Shown in pieces: positions 1-6,783 of a stretch of DNA of 7,106 nucleotides; the stretch's first letter is position 1, and each line of letters opens with the position of its first letter. The DNA lies in contig JAJRCM010000128.1 in the NCBI GenBank assembly GCA_028678965.1, forward strand, positions 1-7,106, written 5' to 3'. Under the pieces are notes generated by a model. That model did not search any database, was not told where the DNA came from, and saw only the letters and a program-made list of their open reading frames with translations. The translations under genes were made by a program, and so were the position numbers. Source of the stretch: Methanomicrobiales archaeon (GTDB taxonomy: Archaea > Halobacteriota > Methanomicrobia > Methanomicrobiales > JACTUA01).

Positions 1-684
1 CACCCCCACCTTATCCCCACAGTTTCCTACTCCGGTGGAAAGGATAGTCTAGCAACCCTGCTGATCGTCATGAAAGCTATCGGAAAAATTCCTGTCATCT
101 TCGCCGATAGCGGTTTTGAATTCCCGGAGACCTACGAAAATATCCGTCAGGTTCAGGACCGCTACGGGGTGGAGGTAGTGACTGCGGACAATGGTGGTAC
201 TTTCTGGAAGGTGTTCCAAGAACAGGGTCCCCCCGCCATGAATGCGAGGTGGTGCTGTTCGGTCTGCAAGCTCCATCCGGTGAATGAGACTATCCGGGAA
301 GTATGGGGAGAATGTCTCTCCTTTATCGGTCAACGGCGGTACGAATCCTTCCGCAGGATGACCTCCGCAAAGATATGGAGAAATCCAAAAGTACCCTGCC
401 AGCTCGCCTCAGCTCCAATTCAACAATGGACTGCTCTCCATGTCTGGCTCTATCTCCTTCGGGAAGAAGCACCGTATAACCTGCTCTATGAAAAGGGGTT
501 TGATCGTGTGGGGTGCTATATCTGTCCATCCAGCGATCTTGCAACCATGAAGATGATTGAAGAGATGAGTCCAGATCTGTGGTCGACCTGGGTGAACCGA
601 TTGCGGGAATGGGGCCGGAACAACGGCCATTCCGAAACGTGGGTGGCCAGTGGCGGGTGGCGAAGACGGGGAGGAAGTGGATGA
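1..684 (+). CDS. PP-loop / PAPS-reductase-family protein (5' end missing)
   Basis: The reading frame is open from the first base, so the gene begins before the window; 227 residues are visible. The PP-loop SGGKDS is at visible residues 11-16, which places the protein in the ATP-pyrophosphatase / PAPS reductase family (COG0175). A Cys-Cys pair (visible residues 85-86, then Cys89) and a later CxxC (172-175) resemble the CC...CxxC pattern that binds a 4Fe-4S cluster in assimilatory APS reductases. An IGQRRYES stretch matches the conserved arginine motif of the family. The C-terminal ECGLH catalytic cysteine motif of true reductases is absent; the protein ends in a Trp/Arg-rich tail. Archaeal relatives often carry extra N-terminal domains (PUA, ferredoxin), which cannot be judged here. 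A role in sulfur or thiolation chemistry is inference; the substrate is unknown. The stop overlaps the hisH start (ATGA), implying co-translation. Confidence 0.85.
   Translation, partial: HPHLIPTVSYSGGKDSLATLLIVMKAIGKIPVIFADSGFEFPETYENIRQVQDRYGVEVVTADNGGTFWKVFQEQGPPAMNARWCCSVCKLHPVNETIREVWGECLSFIGQRRYESFRRMTSAKIWRNPKVPCQLASAPIQQWTALHVWLYLLREEAPYNLLYEKGFDRVGCYICPSSDLATMKMIEEMSPDLWSTWVNRLREWGRNNGHSETWVASGGWRRRGGSG
668..675 (+). promoter_or_regulatory. Shine-Dalgarno sequence of hisH
   Basis: GGGGAGGA lies five bases before the ATG at 681. It decides the hisH start over in-frame ATGs further upstream (579, 672), which lie inside the previous gene. It is the strongest ribosome-binding site in the window. 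Confidence 0.75.
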
Positions 685-1283
685 AGAACGTCGCCATCAT
701 TGATTATGGTGTGGGAAACCTGCGGAGCGTGCAGCGGGGGATTGAGCGAGCAGGAGCCACTCCCATCATAACTGCAGACCCTGAAGAGATTCAGTCATCC
801 GCGGGGATCATACTTCCCGGGGTGGGTGCTTTTAGGGAGGGGATGGAGATGCTGGGAACACTCCAGCCGGTGGTCTGTGACGTGGCGGGAGATACACCTC
901 TTCTCGGTATCTGCCTCGGCATGCAGATGTTGATGGAATGGAGTGAGGAACGCGGTGTGCATCGGGGCCTTGAGCTGATACCAGGAATCGTGACGCGATT
1001 CCCTCACTGTCCCCCCATGAAAGTCCCTCACATGGGATGGAACACGATACGGAAAGAGTCGGATGACCCGTTGCTGGAGGGATTATCCAGGGAAGAATAT
1101 GTCTACTTCGTGCACTCGTACTATGTTACAACACTCACTCAGTGCACCATCGCCACGACCGAGTATCTCAGGCCTTTTTCCTCGGCAATTCACAGGGACG
1201 GAATTTACGGCGTCCAGTTCCACCCGGAAAAGAGCGGAGCTGTGGGTCTGCAGTTGTTGAAAAATTTCATTGATCTTCTTTGA
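681..1283 (+). CDS. hisH: imidazole glycerol phosphate synthase, glutaminase subunit HisH
   Basis: The 200-residue product is a class I glutamine amidotransferase. HisH hydrolyses glutamine and channels ammonia to HisF, which converts PRFAR to imidazole glycerol phosphate and AICAR in histidine synthesis in the cytoplasm. The N-terminus IIDYGVGNLRS is diagnostic. The oxyanion strand LPGVGAF is at residues 45-51, the nucleophile elbow GICLGMQ contains Cys78, and QFHPEKS supplies His181 and Glu183, so the catalytic triad is complete. The length matches the usual ~200 residues. The start follows from an SD at 668-675 and the ATGA overlap with the upstream PP-loop gene. No other his gene is visible. 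The last 17 bases overlap the 3' end of the regulator gene on the opposite strand. Confidence 0.97.
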   Translation: MKNVAIIDYGVGNLRSVQRGIERAGATPIITADPEEIQSSAGIILPGVGAFREGMEMLGTLQPVVCDVAGDTPLLGICLGMQMLMEWSEERGVHRGLELIPGIVTRFPHCPPMKVPHMGWNTIRKESDDPLLEGLSREEYVYFVHSYYVTTLTQCTIATTEYLRPFSSAIHRDGIYGVQFHPEKSGAVGLQLLKNFIDLL

Positions 1284-1887
1284 CGTCGGTAAAAGTGACG
1301 GGCTTACGCCGTTGGTACCAGCGCCAGAGTTCATCCCCGATACCTATAAGAATAATGAGACTCCCTCCTGCCAGGAAAAACAGGAAGGGAAGAAGGTCAT
1401 TGCCCCCACCCCCTCTGTCGTCCAAGGCGTTACTGGCACGCACCGCCTCCTCTCCTCCGGTTGTTTTCTCCAGATAGGTTGGTGGAGCACTCTGCAGGGC
1501 AGTGAGGGAGAAGAGCATGGTTATCACCACACCAGCTACCACAAATATCCCGAAGAGGGACGCATACTTCAGGAGCAGTGTACGGACATCTCCCGTTCTC
1601 GGGGTAACAATCAGGAGCTGGTTCCTTAAACCATACACCTTGATTTCCCGCCCCTTCCTGCTCCATCTTTTTTCCACAACCGAAATCATTCCCGCATCCA
1701 CCAGATTCTCGAGATGATACTGGACGGTGGTGAGGGGAAGGTTAAGACGGCGAGCAAGCTCAGTGGAGGTAAGGGTACCTTCTTTCATCAGGGAGAGCAC
1801 TTCTCCAGCGGTCTGGCTGGAAATGGCTCTCGCAATCTTCTGTGCCCGTTCATCGCCAGGTTCCACTATGATGACATCGTCAGCCAT
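1267..1887 (-). CDS. membrane-anchored winged-helix (ArsR-like) transcriptional regulator
   Basis: The 206-residue product has a winged helix-turn-helix at about residues 20-90, with the recognition segment STELARRLNLPLTTVQYHLENL at 41-62 in two parts and a basic wing KRWSRKGREIKVYGL. Two hydrophobic helices follow (about 108-130 and 164-184), separated by a polar loop with a glycine run (159-162), then a basic-acidic C-terminal tail. Winged-helix domains fused to membrane segments are common in methanogens, but their ligands are mostly unknown. With cytosolic DNA binding, the 33-residue loop would face outside and might act as a sensor; this is inference. The start at 1887 overlaps the alaS stop by eight bases (ATGGCTGA), so translation is probably coupled to alaS. 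The frame is open further upstream, but only within alaS. No strong SD is seen. The target genes are unknown. Confidence 0.85.
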   Translation of the reverse strand: MADDVIIVEPGDERAQKIARAISSQTAGEVLSLMKEGTLTSTELARRLNLPLTTVQYHLENLVDAGMISVVEKRWSRKGREIKVYGLRNQLLIVTPRTGDVRTLLLKYASLFGIFVVAGVVITMLFSLTALQSAPPTYLEKTTGGEEAVRASNALDDRGGGGNDLLPFLFFLAGGSLIILIGIGDELWRWYQRRKPVTFTDVKEDQ

Positions 1888-4618
1888 GCAGTCCGGCTCT
1901 GATTGCGGCACGCCCCTCCTCAAAAGCCTGACCCAGCAGGTCGACACGCTGGCCGGTTCCCTGGGCGAGCTGAGGGCTGCCGCCCCCTTTGCCTCCAAGA
2001 ATCTCACATACTTTCCGCACAATCGCTGCAGCATTCACTGCTGTATTGCCAGACCCAACGACCACATGCACTTTCCCGTCTTTCGAGGCGAGAAGAGCAA
2101 TGCCACCAGACCCCGAAATGCTATTCGCAATATTCACCAGCTGCTGGGGAGTTGCATCCAGACACTGGATAGTAACCCTCACATCGCCGATCATTTCAAT
2201 ATTCAGCCGAGCTATCTCCAGCTCTGCTACTTTCTTCTGGAGTCGCTCAATCTCTTTCCGCTGATCCTTCCACTCGGTAAAGAACCGCTGCACAGCAGCG
2301 GGGAGATTCTCAACCTGAACACTGACCACCTGGGCAGCGTCATTGAGGAGTCCCTCCATCCGCTGTAGGTAGTAAATTGCTGCAGAACCAGCCGCAAATT
2401 CTATGCGCTCGATCCCATCCTGAACATGCTCTAGACGGATGATCTTGATAGGGCCCACTTCCCCCGTACTCCGGCAATGGGTACCGGCGCAGGCTTCCAC
2501 ATCACGGTTTACCCTCACCACGCGAATTTCTTTTCCCGGGGGAACACCTCCCTGGTACAGCTCAAAACCATACTTCTGCTCTGCTCTGGTCCGCTCTTCC
2601 CACTTGATCGATACCAGCGAATCTTCCATCACCATCTGGTTAGCGAGGATCTCAATCCGCTGCACCTCGTCTGGTGTAATGTGTTTATAATGCCGGATGT
2701 CCAGCCGGGAGCTCTCGCTGCCTTTCTGGGCGCCTGCCTGGTGAATATGGCTTCCCAGTACGTCTTTTGCCGCCCTGAGGAGGATATGGGTGGCAGTGTG
2801 GTGCCGCATCAGGGATCGTCGCCTTTCTTCGTCAATCTTCGCTTTTACCCGCTCACCACGGTTAATTACAGCACCCTTTGTCTGGTGGAGAATAACGTCT
2901 CCCAGCTTGATAGTATGGTCCACTCGCACCATGCCAGTCCCGGTTATCAGAAGCCCGGTATCGGCGGGTTGTCCTCCACCTTCAGGATAAAAGAGAGTCC
3001 GGTCCAGGACCACTATCCCATCAAAATAATCTATCACTTCCGCCTCGAACTCCATATCATCAGGCTGGTCATAGTACAGCTTCTGGGTTGGGGGGAGTGA
3101 AGCCACCCGTTCCGCATACCGGGTATGGGGATTTTCTGCTTCTGTGACAGACCGTGAATGGAGACCCGCAATCATAGAATAAAAATCGTCCGGGAACTCC
3201 ACACTCTCTCCCTCACGGGCTGCTACATCACGTACTATCTCCGGTGGAATACCGTGAGAATCATAGAGAGTTACCAATTCCTGCGCTGGGATGGGTATAT
3301 TTTTTTGACGATAGGTTGTGGCCAACTTCTGGACAATCCTACCCCCCCGGTCAAGAGTCAGGGCGTATCGTTCTACCTCATTGTCCACAATTTCCCGCAC
3401 GATATCAAGACCCTGCTCGAACGAAGCATCTCCAGAGAGCTGCAGCTGCATTTCGATGAGCTCGGCCAGATCACCATCAAGGTGGAGCTCATTCATCATC
3501 CGCAGGGTTCGCCGCAGTACCAGCCGAGCCAGATAGCCTTCACGGACATTGGATGGGACGATGCAATCCCCGAGCATGTACGCCAGACAGCGAGTGTGAT
3601 CAGCAATAGCGTACAGTTTCTCAAACGGAGTTATGACTCGCTGCAGATCATCGAACGATACCCCGATGATACCGGCTACCTTCTCCCGCATCTGGAGGAG
3701 GTTCGTTCCATGAATATCCATCATCCCCGCGTACTTTGCATTCAGGGCAAGGATATTTCTAAATTCCCGGTCACTCAGCGAAGCATCAATCCCTGCTTTT
3801 TTGACAAGTGTGCTGACTATCTCCGGAAATACAGCGTCATATATCGTAGGTGATCCCTGGGAGGCCCAGACAAATCGCTCCAGCCCGTAACCGGTATCGA
3901 CAATGCGGGTCGTCATGGGGTAGTACGGTTCACCATCCAAGAGCACTGGCGGGTCGGACGATCGCACCTTCCCCAGGTTCATGAAAACAAGGGTAGCAAC
4001 TTCGAGGCCTCCGATCAGAACCTCAACACTGGGACCTGCATTTCCTCCTCCCACCCACGGATGCTCCTTATAACTGACCCGAGCAAGGTCTGCGCCAATG
4101 GAGGCAAGAAATTCATCACACAGAGCGACAGTCTCATTTTTCCAGTATATCTCATTCCCCAAAGAATTGAAAGCGTGATGAGCCATCATCTCAAAAAGAG
4201 TTAAGTGCCGACCGGAGCGCCCGACCGCATCAAGATCATTCAACCGGATGCATGGTTGGGAAATCGTGAGTGGATTTGCCGGTGGGGGAACCACCCCACT
4301 GGTGACGTAAGGTTGGAAATCTGCGATAGAAGCGATGGTGAGATAGATATCATCCCTCCATCGGGCGACAACGGGATACCGTTCGAGACGGGTGTGTCCG
4401 TGCCGTTCGAAAAAGGAGAGGAATGCCTCCCTCATCTCCTTGAGAGAATGGGGTCGAAATACCGGATTTCCGATGAAGGCATAAGGTTCACAGGGAGCGT
4501 CCCCACACGTAGCCCGATCAGGATCCCTTGTCCAATACGCTGCTCCGCACGACGGACAGCTCTTCCTGATAAGACCGTGGGTAGTAAAATATTCAAGCTG
4601 ATATTCTTCCTCCATCAT
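1880..4618 (-). CDS. alaS: alanyl-tRNA synthetase, archaeal type
   Basis: The 912-residue enzyme ligates alanine to tRNA-Ala and clears Ser/Gly mischarging. An N-terminal extension has four cysteines (21, 24, 38, 43) in the CxxC...C...C arrangement typical of archaeal AlaRS. The class II catalytic core follows, with motif-like stretches near residues 55-150 and a glycine-rich region (VGGGNAGPSVEV, about 189-200; DTGYGLERFVW, 241-251). The editing domain carries the zinc ligands HxxxH (His607, His611) and CxxxH (Cys710, His714). A coiled coil lies at about 780-805, and a C-terminal DHHA1-like domain has GGKGGGSPQLAQG at 875-887. Length and domain order are normal. The first of two tandem ATGs is chosen because archaeal homologues begin M-x-EEEY. 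No SD precedes it. SWIM lies 63 bases upstream on the same strand, and the stop overlaps the regulator start. Confidence 0.97.
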   Translation of the reverse strand: MMEEEYQLEYFTTHGLIRKSCPSCGAAYWTRDPDRATCGDAPCEPYAFIGNPVFRPHSLKEMREAFLSFFERHGHTRLERYPVVARWRDDIYLTIASIADFQPYVTSGVVPPPANPLTISQPCIRLNDLDAVGRSGRHLTLFEMMAHHAFNSLGNEIYWKNETVALCDEFLASIGADLARVSYKEHPWVGGGNAGPSVEVLIGGLEVATLVFMNLGKVRSSDPPVLLDGEPYYPMTTRIVDTGYGLERFVWASQGSPTIYDAVFPEIVSTLVKKAGIDASLSDREFRNILALNAKYAGMMDIHGTNLLQMREKVAGIIGVSFDDLQRVITPFEKLYAIADHTRCLAYMLGDCIVPSNVREGYLARLVLRRTLRMMNELHLDGDLAELIEMQLQLSGDASFEQGLDIVREIVDNEVERYALTLDRGGRIVQKLATTYRQKNIPIPAQELVTLYDSHGIPPEIVRDVAAREGESVEFPDDFYSMIAGLHSRSVTEAENPHTRYAERVASLPPTQKLYYDQPDDMEFEAEVIDYFDGIVVLDRTLFYPEGGGQPADTGLLITGTGMVRVDHTIKLGDVILHQTKGAVINRGERVKAKIDEERRRSLMRHHTATHILLRAAKDVLGSHIHQAGAQKGSESSRLDIRHYKHITPDEVQRIEILANQMVMEDSLVSIKWEERTRAEQKYGFELYQGGVPPGKEIRVVRVNRDVEACAGTHCRSTGEVGPIKIIRLEHVQDGIERIEFAAGSAAIYYLQRMEGLLNDAAQVVSVQVENLPAAVQRFFTEWKDQRKEIERLQKKVAELEIARLNIEMIGDVRVTIQCLDATPQQLVNIANSISGSGGIALLASKDGKVHVVVGSGNTAVNAAAIVRKVCEILGGKGGGSPQLAQGTGQRVDLLGQAFEEGRAAIRAGLHG

Positions 4619-4636
4619 GAAAAATCACGCACGGTA

Positions 4637-4645
4637 TTCATATTT
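4637..4645 (-). promoter_or_regulatory. possible TATA element for alaS
   Basis: On the minus strand the AT-rich stretch AAATATGAA is centred about 23-24 bases before the alaS ATG, and no SD lies between. This would fit a leaderless or near-leaderless alaS transcript. A second AT-rich stretch (TTTTTATCG, about 4656-4664) could serve instead, with a short leader. Both are weak matches to the archaeal TATA consensus, and alaS may simply be read through from the genes upstream. Confidence 0.3.
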
Positions 4646-4681
4646 CGTCAGCGAACGATAAAAACTGTGTGCCGGAGTCTT

Positions 4682-4999
4682 TTATGATCTGAGCGACGGA
4701 TAATACCAGCTGTCATACCGCTCATAACGCCCGGTGATCCGTGCTGTCCTCACCGCAAGGATATGGGTGCATTCCCCACCGCGATAAAGAAAATCACCGC
4801 AGGTACAGAAGTGATCATCCACCACATATTCGTCCCGGTACCCAACCACCACAAAGAAATCACGATACTTCTTTACCCGGCCCTCATCGACAGCACCCAA
4901 GGCCTTTTTTCCCCGATCACCGAATCGTTCGATAAAGGAGACTCTGGTAGCGGTTGAAAGCGTCGTGTCTGCGGTGATCAGTTCCCAGATATCGATCAT
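4682..4999 (-). CDS. small SWIM zinc-finger protein
   Basis: With the chosen start the product has 105 residues. It contains a SWIM signature, CxCx9CxH: Cys65, Cys67, Cys77 and His79 in FCTCGDFLYRGGECTHILAV. SWIM fingers bind zinc and mediate nucleic-acid or protein contacts; stand-alone archaeal versions have no assigned function. The preceding segment GDRGKKALGAVDEGRVKKYRDFFVVVG is charged and looks well conserved in character. The start at 4999 is chosen because its ATG overlaps the nif3 stop as ATGA. A longer version starting at 5041 (119 residues, adding MGIYRDIARVFRSQ) is possible but would overlap nif3 by 46 bases. Neither start has a clear SD. The gene lies between nif3 and alaS on the same strand. 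A role in tRNA or RNA metabolism is suggested only by this position. Confidence 0.82.
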   Translation of the reverse strand: MIDIWELITADTTLSTATRVSFIERFGDRGKKALGAVDEGRVKKYRDFFVVVGYRDEYVVDDHFCTCGDFLYRGGECTHILAVRTARITGRYERYDSWYYPSLRS

Positions 5000-5703
5000 C
5001 TGCGATCTGAATACTCTGGCGATGTCTCGATAAATACCCATCCATGATCATGTGCAAGTCGGCGCATAGCTGGTGCCTCAAGATTATAGTGGGTGGATTC
5101 GATAAGTGGCATCGGAGTACGGAGAGCAACGTGGTGTTTCAGTTCCGCAGAGAGGAACGCGTCCGCACCCTGATGAGCTGCAAACGCGATCAGCACGGGA
5201 TCAAACCCACTTCCTCCCACCACCGCTAACCGTGACCGGGGAGGAACCGAGCCAATGACTCGCAGAGGGGAGCCTATCTTTTTCTTGATTGTAGTGAGAG
5301 GATCTCGTATACTTCCAATGATCCCCATGGGCATCTCTTCACAATTGCTCATACCCAGAAGACTGGCAAGGGTCCGGTTAACCCCATTCGGTGCCCGGTC
5401 AAAGTTAGTGTGCATGACGAAGAGATTCATATTATTGGTAAACAGCGGTCGGAGGAGTCTCGCAGTATATCCCTGAAAGAGCGTGATCGGTTCGTAGAAC
5501 GGGGTATGATGCACGATGAGCATGGTGCTGTCTAAGGTCCGAGCCCGTTCTATCGCTGCGGGGGTTGCATCCAGCGCACAGCACACATTCCGGACCTCAT
5601 CTACCCCCTCCACTACTCGCCCAATACGGACGCGATCCTCCTCATCGGCGAGGTGAACGGGTGCCAGCTGCTCCATCTCGTCAAGGAAGGTAGCAATATG
5701 CAT
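4996..5703 (-). CDS. NIF3/DUF34-family metal-binding protein
   Basis: The 235-residue product matches the Nif3-like family (YbgI, YqfO). Putative dinuclear-metal ligands are visible: HH at 65-66 in IVHHTPF, His98 and Asp102 in HTNFD, and His205 and Glu209 in THYNLE. The GGSG at 163-166 is the usual glycine turn before the second half of the fold. These proteins form ring-like hexamers and are often annotated as GTP cyclohydrolase I type 2 by transfer, but their real reaction is unsettled, so no enzyme name is given. The start at 5703 (MHIATFLDEME) fits the usual length; the frame stays open to an ATG at 5781, but that extension is basic and unlike the family. No SD is evident. The gene is divergent from the molybdopterin gene, and its stop overlaps the SWIM start. 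Confidence 0.9.
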   Translation of the reverse strand: MHIATFLDEMEQLAPVHLADEEDRVRIGRVVEGVDEVRNVCCALDATPAAIERARTLDSTMLIVHHTPFYEPITLFQGYTARLLRPLFTNNMNLFVMHTNFDRAPNGVNRTLASLLGMSNCEEMPMGIIGSIRDPLTTIKKKIGSPLRVIGSVPPRSRLAVVGGSGFDPVLIAFAAHQGADAFLSAELKHHVALRTPMPLIESTHYNLEAPAMRRLAHDHGWVFIETSPEYSDRR

Positions 5704-5723
5704 GCACAATCTTTTACGGGAAT

Positions 5724-5731
5724 GGATAAAA
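5724..5731 (-). promoter_or_regulatory. weak TATA-like element near nif3
   Basis: On the minus strand TTTTATCC is centred about 25 bases before the nif3 ATG, which would place initiation at or near the start codon. It matches the archaeal TATA consensus poorly. The symmetric CTTATAAG at 5783-5790 is the stronger alternative and would give a leader of about 58 bases. Confidence 0.25.
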
Positions 5732-5766
5732 CGATGGCGCACTCCTTGTTTTGCTAGTACTGGAAA

Positions 5767-5807
5767 GGTGGTACCATCCATGCTTATAAGAAATCAGCGG
5801 AACCACC
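5767..5807. repeat. inverted repeat flanking the divergent TATA element
   Basis: GGTGGTACC (5767-5775) and GGAACCACC (5799-5807) are inverted copies matching at 8 of 9 positions. Their shared centre (5787) almost coincides with the centre of CTTATAAG (5786.5). They could be arms of an operator, or chance. Confidence 0.35.
5783..5790 (+). promoter_or_regulatory. TATA box of the molybdopterin gene, possibly bidirectional
   Basis: CTTATAAG is followed by AAATC. Transcription about 26 bases downstream would start near 5813 and leave a leader of about 30 bases that includes the SD GGAG at 5832-5835. The element reads the same on both strands, so it could also drive nif3 leftward from about 5761. 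Confidence 0.5.
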
Positions 5808-5831
5808 GGCCACTGTGGAGTTTTTCATCCT

Positions 5832-5835
5832 GGAG
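5832..5835 (+). promoter_or_regulatory. Shine-Dalgarno sequence of the molybdopterin gene
   Basis: GGAG lies seven bases before the ATG at 5843 and supports that start. Confidence 0.6.
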
Positions 5836-5842
5836 ATAACCT

Positions 5843-6523
5843 ATGGGTGATTTCCGTCACCTATGGTGGATAGGGCTCATCGTTGTGATCATTCTCATCG
5901 GGGCAGTATATACAACAGATATCCTCAATGGAGATGAAATTCCTGCCGATCTCGCTTCTGTCGAGGTAAGGAACTATCAGGGGACCGCCCTATCCTCGAT
6001 TTACGATTTCCGTGAAAATTCCATACACGGTCCCCAGTTTGTCAATCTGTCTGAATACCGGCTCACCATCGGGGGAATGGTGGAATTACCGAGGACATAC
6101 TCCTATGACGAGGTACTCACCCGCTTTCCCCACTACCGCAAAGCAGTTACTCTTTATTGTGTTGAAGGGTGGGATGTCACCATTCTATGGGAGGGGGTAC
6201 GGCTCCGTGATATCCTGACCGAAGCACGTCCTTCTCCTGAAGTCAAGGCCGTAATCTTCCGGGCAGTGGATGGCTATTCCACCTCTCTTCCTCTCGATTA
6301 CCTCATTGAGAACGATATCCTGCTCGCCATTCATATGAACAATGTCACCCTCCTCCCGGAGCGGGGGTTTCCGTTCCAGCTGGTGGCTGAAGACCGGTGG
6401 GGATACAAGTGGATAAAATGGGTCTCGTCCATGGAGCTCACCGATAATGTGAACTATCGAGGCTTCTGGGAGAGCCGGGGGTATGCGAACAATGGGAGCA
6501 CCGAACAACCGTTCTTCGAATAA
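5843..6523 (+). CDS. membrane-tethered molybdopterin-dependent oxidoreductase (sulfite-oxidase fold)
   Basis: The 226-residue product begins with a short basic head and one hydrophobic segment at about residues 8-24, an uncleaved anchor or signal that would place the rest outside the cytoplasm. The remainder is a sulfite oxidase/MsrP-type Moco domain. FVNLSEYRLTIGGMV (67-81) is the usual entry strand, Cys106 in LYCVEGWDV is the expected molybdenum ligand, and EDRWGYKWIKWVSSMEL (183-199) is the conserved cofactor-binding segment. No heme domain, dimerisation domain or Tat twin-arginine motif is visible; how a folded Moco protein would be exported is therefore unclear. The substrate is unknown; sulfoxide reduction is one analogy from MsrP. 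A gene for a small membrane protein begins four bases after the stop and is the likely electron-transfer partner. Confidence 0.9.
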   Translation: MGDFRHLWWIGLIVVIILIGAVYTTDILNGDEIPADLASVEVRNYQGTALSSIYDFRENSIHGPQFVNLSEYRLTIGGMVELPRTYSYDEVLTRFPHYRKAVTLYCVEGWDVTILWEGVRLRDILTEARPSPEVKAVIFRAVDGYSTSLPLDYLIENDILLAIHMNNVTLLPERGFPFQLVAEDRWGYKWIKWVSSMELTDNVNYRGFWESRGYANNGSTEQPFFE

Positions 6524-6527
6524 TACA

Positions 6528-6776
6528 ATGTCCAGAAGTTCATTCTCACTCCCAACGATACGGAGAATAGTGGCCTGGGGACTTGGTGTACTGACTGTAC
6601 TCTTCCTGATCTCAGGGTTCGGAATCACGGAACCACGACTTGTTGGTCTGCTGACTTTTGGGATATTAGGAAAGACCCTTTCCTACCGTATTCACACTCT
6701 GCTGTGGGGGCCGTTCCTAATCTTCCTCGTACTGCACGTTGCCCTCTCTTGTCGATTTTCTTTTCCCAATAGGTAA
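6528..6776 (+). CDS. two-helix membrane protein, putative b-heme partner of the molybdopterin protein
   Basis: The 82-residue product has a basic N-terminus (Arg12, Arg13), a first hydrophobic helix at about 13-32, an amphipathic stretch (LVGLLTFGILG, 38-48) and a second helix at about 55-75. The second helix carries His56 and His70, a His-X13-His spacing like that of heme-ligating helices in cytochrome b. With the N-terminus inside, His56 would lie near the outer face and His70 near the inner face. Two helices alone would have to dimerise to form a bis-His four-helix bundle; heme binding is inference. The start at 6528, four bases after the preceding stop, is preferred over in-frame ATGs at 6483 and 6492 inside that gene. 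No SD is present, so translational coupling is likely. No family is firmly recognised. Confidence 0.75.
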   Translation: MSRSSFSLPTIRRIVAWGLGVLTVLFLISGFGITEPRLVGLLTFGILGKTLSYRIHTLLWGPFLIFLVLHVALSCRFSFPNR

Positions 6777-6783
6777 TACTATC

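Noticed and set aside
1727..2368. Open frame on + strand across the alaS/regulator junction
   Set aside because: It is antisense to two convincing genes and its composition is that of a shadow frame.
2477..3853. Long open frames on the + strand (2477-3100 and 3158-3853)
   Set aside because: They lie antisense within alaS, whose translation is unmistakable across the whole region. The antisense translations show no recognisable domain and have no SD.
4655..4681. T-run on the minus strand as a terminator between SWIM and alaS
   Set aside because: Only five consecutive T's are present, too short to call; the genes may be co-transcribed.
4205..4687. Open frame on + strand covering the alaS 5' end
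   Set aside because: It is antisense to the conserved N-terminus of alaS, and no family resemblance was seen.
5704..5781. N-terminal extension of nif3 to the ATG at 5781
   Set aside because: The added 26 residues are basic and unlike the family N-terminus, and they would run through the intergenic promoter region.
6185..6628. Open frame on - strand across the Moco/membrane gene junction
   Set aside because: The plus-strand frames encode a recognisable Moco domain and a hydrophobic two-helix protein; the opposite frame has no recognisable features.
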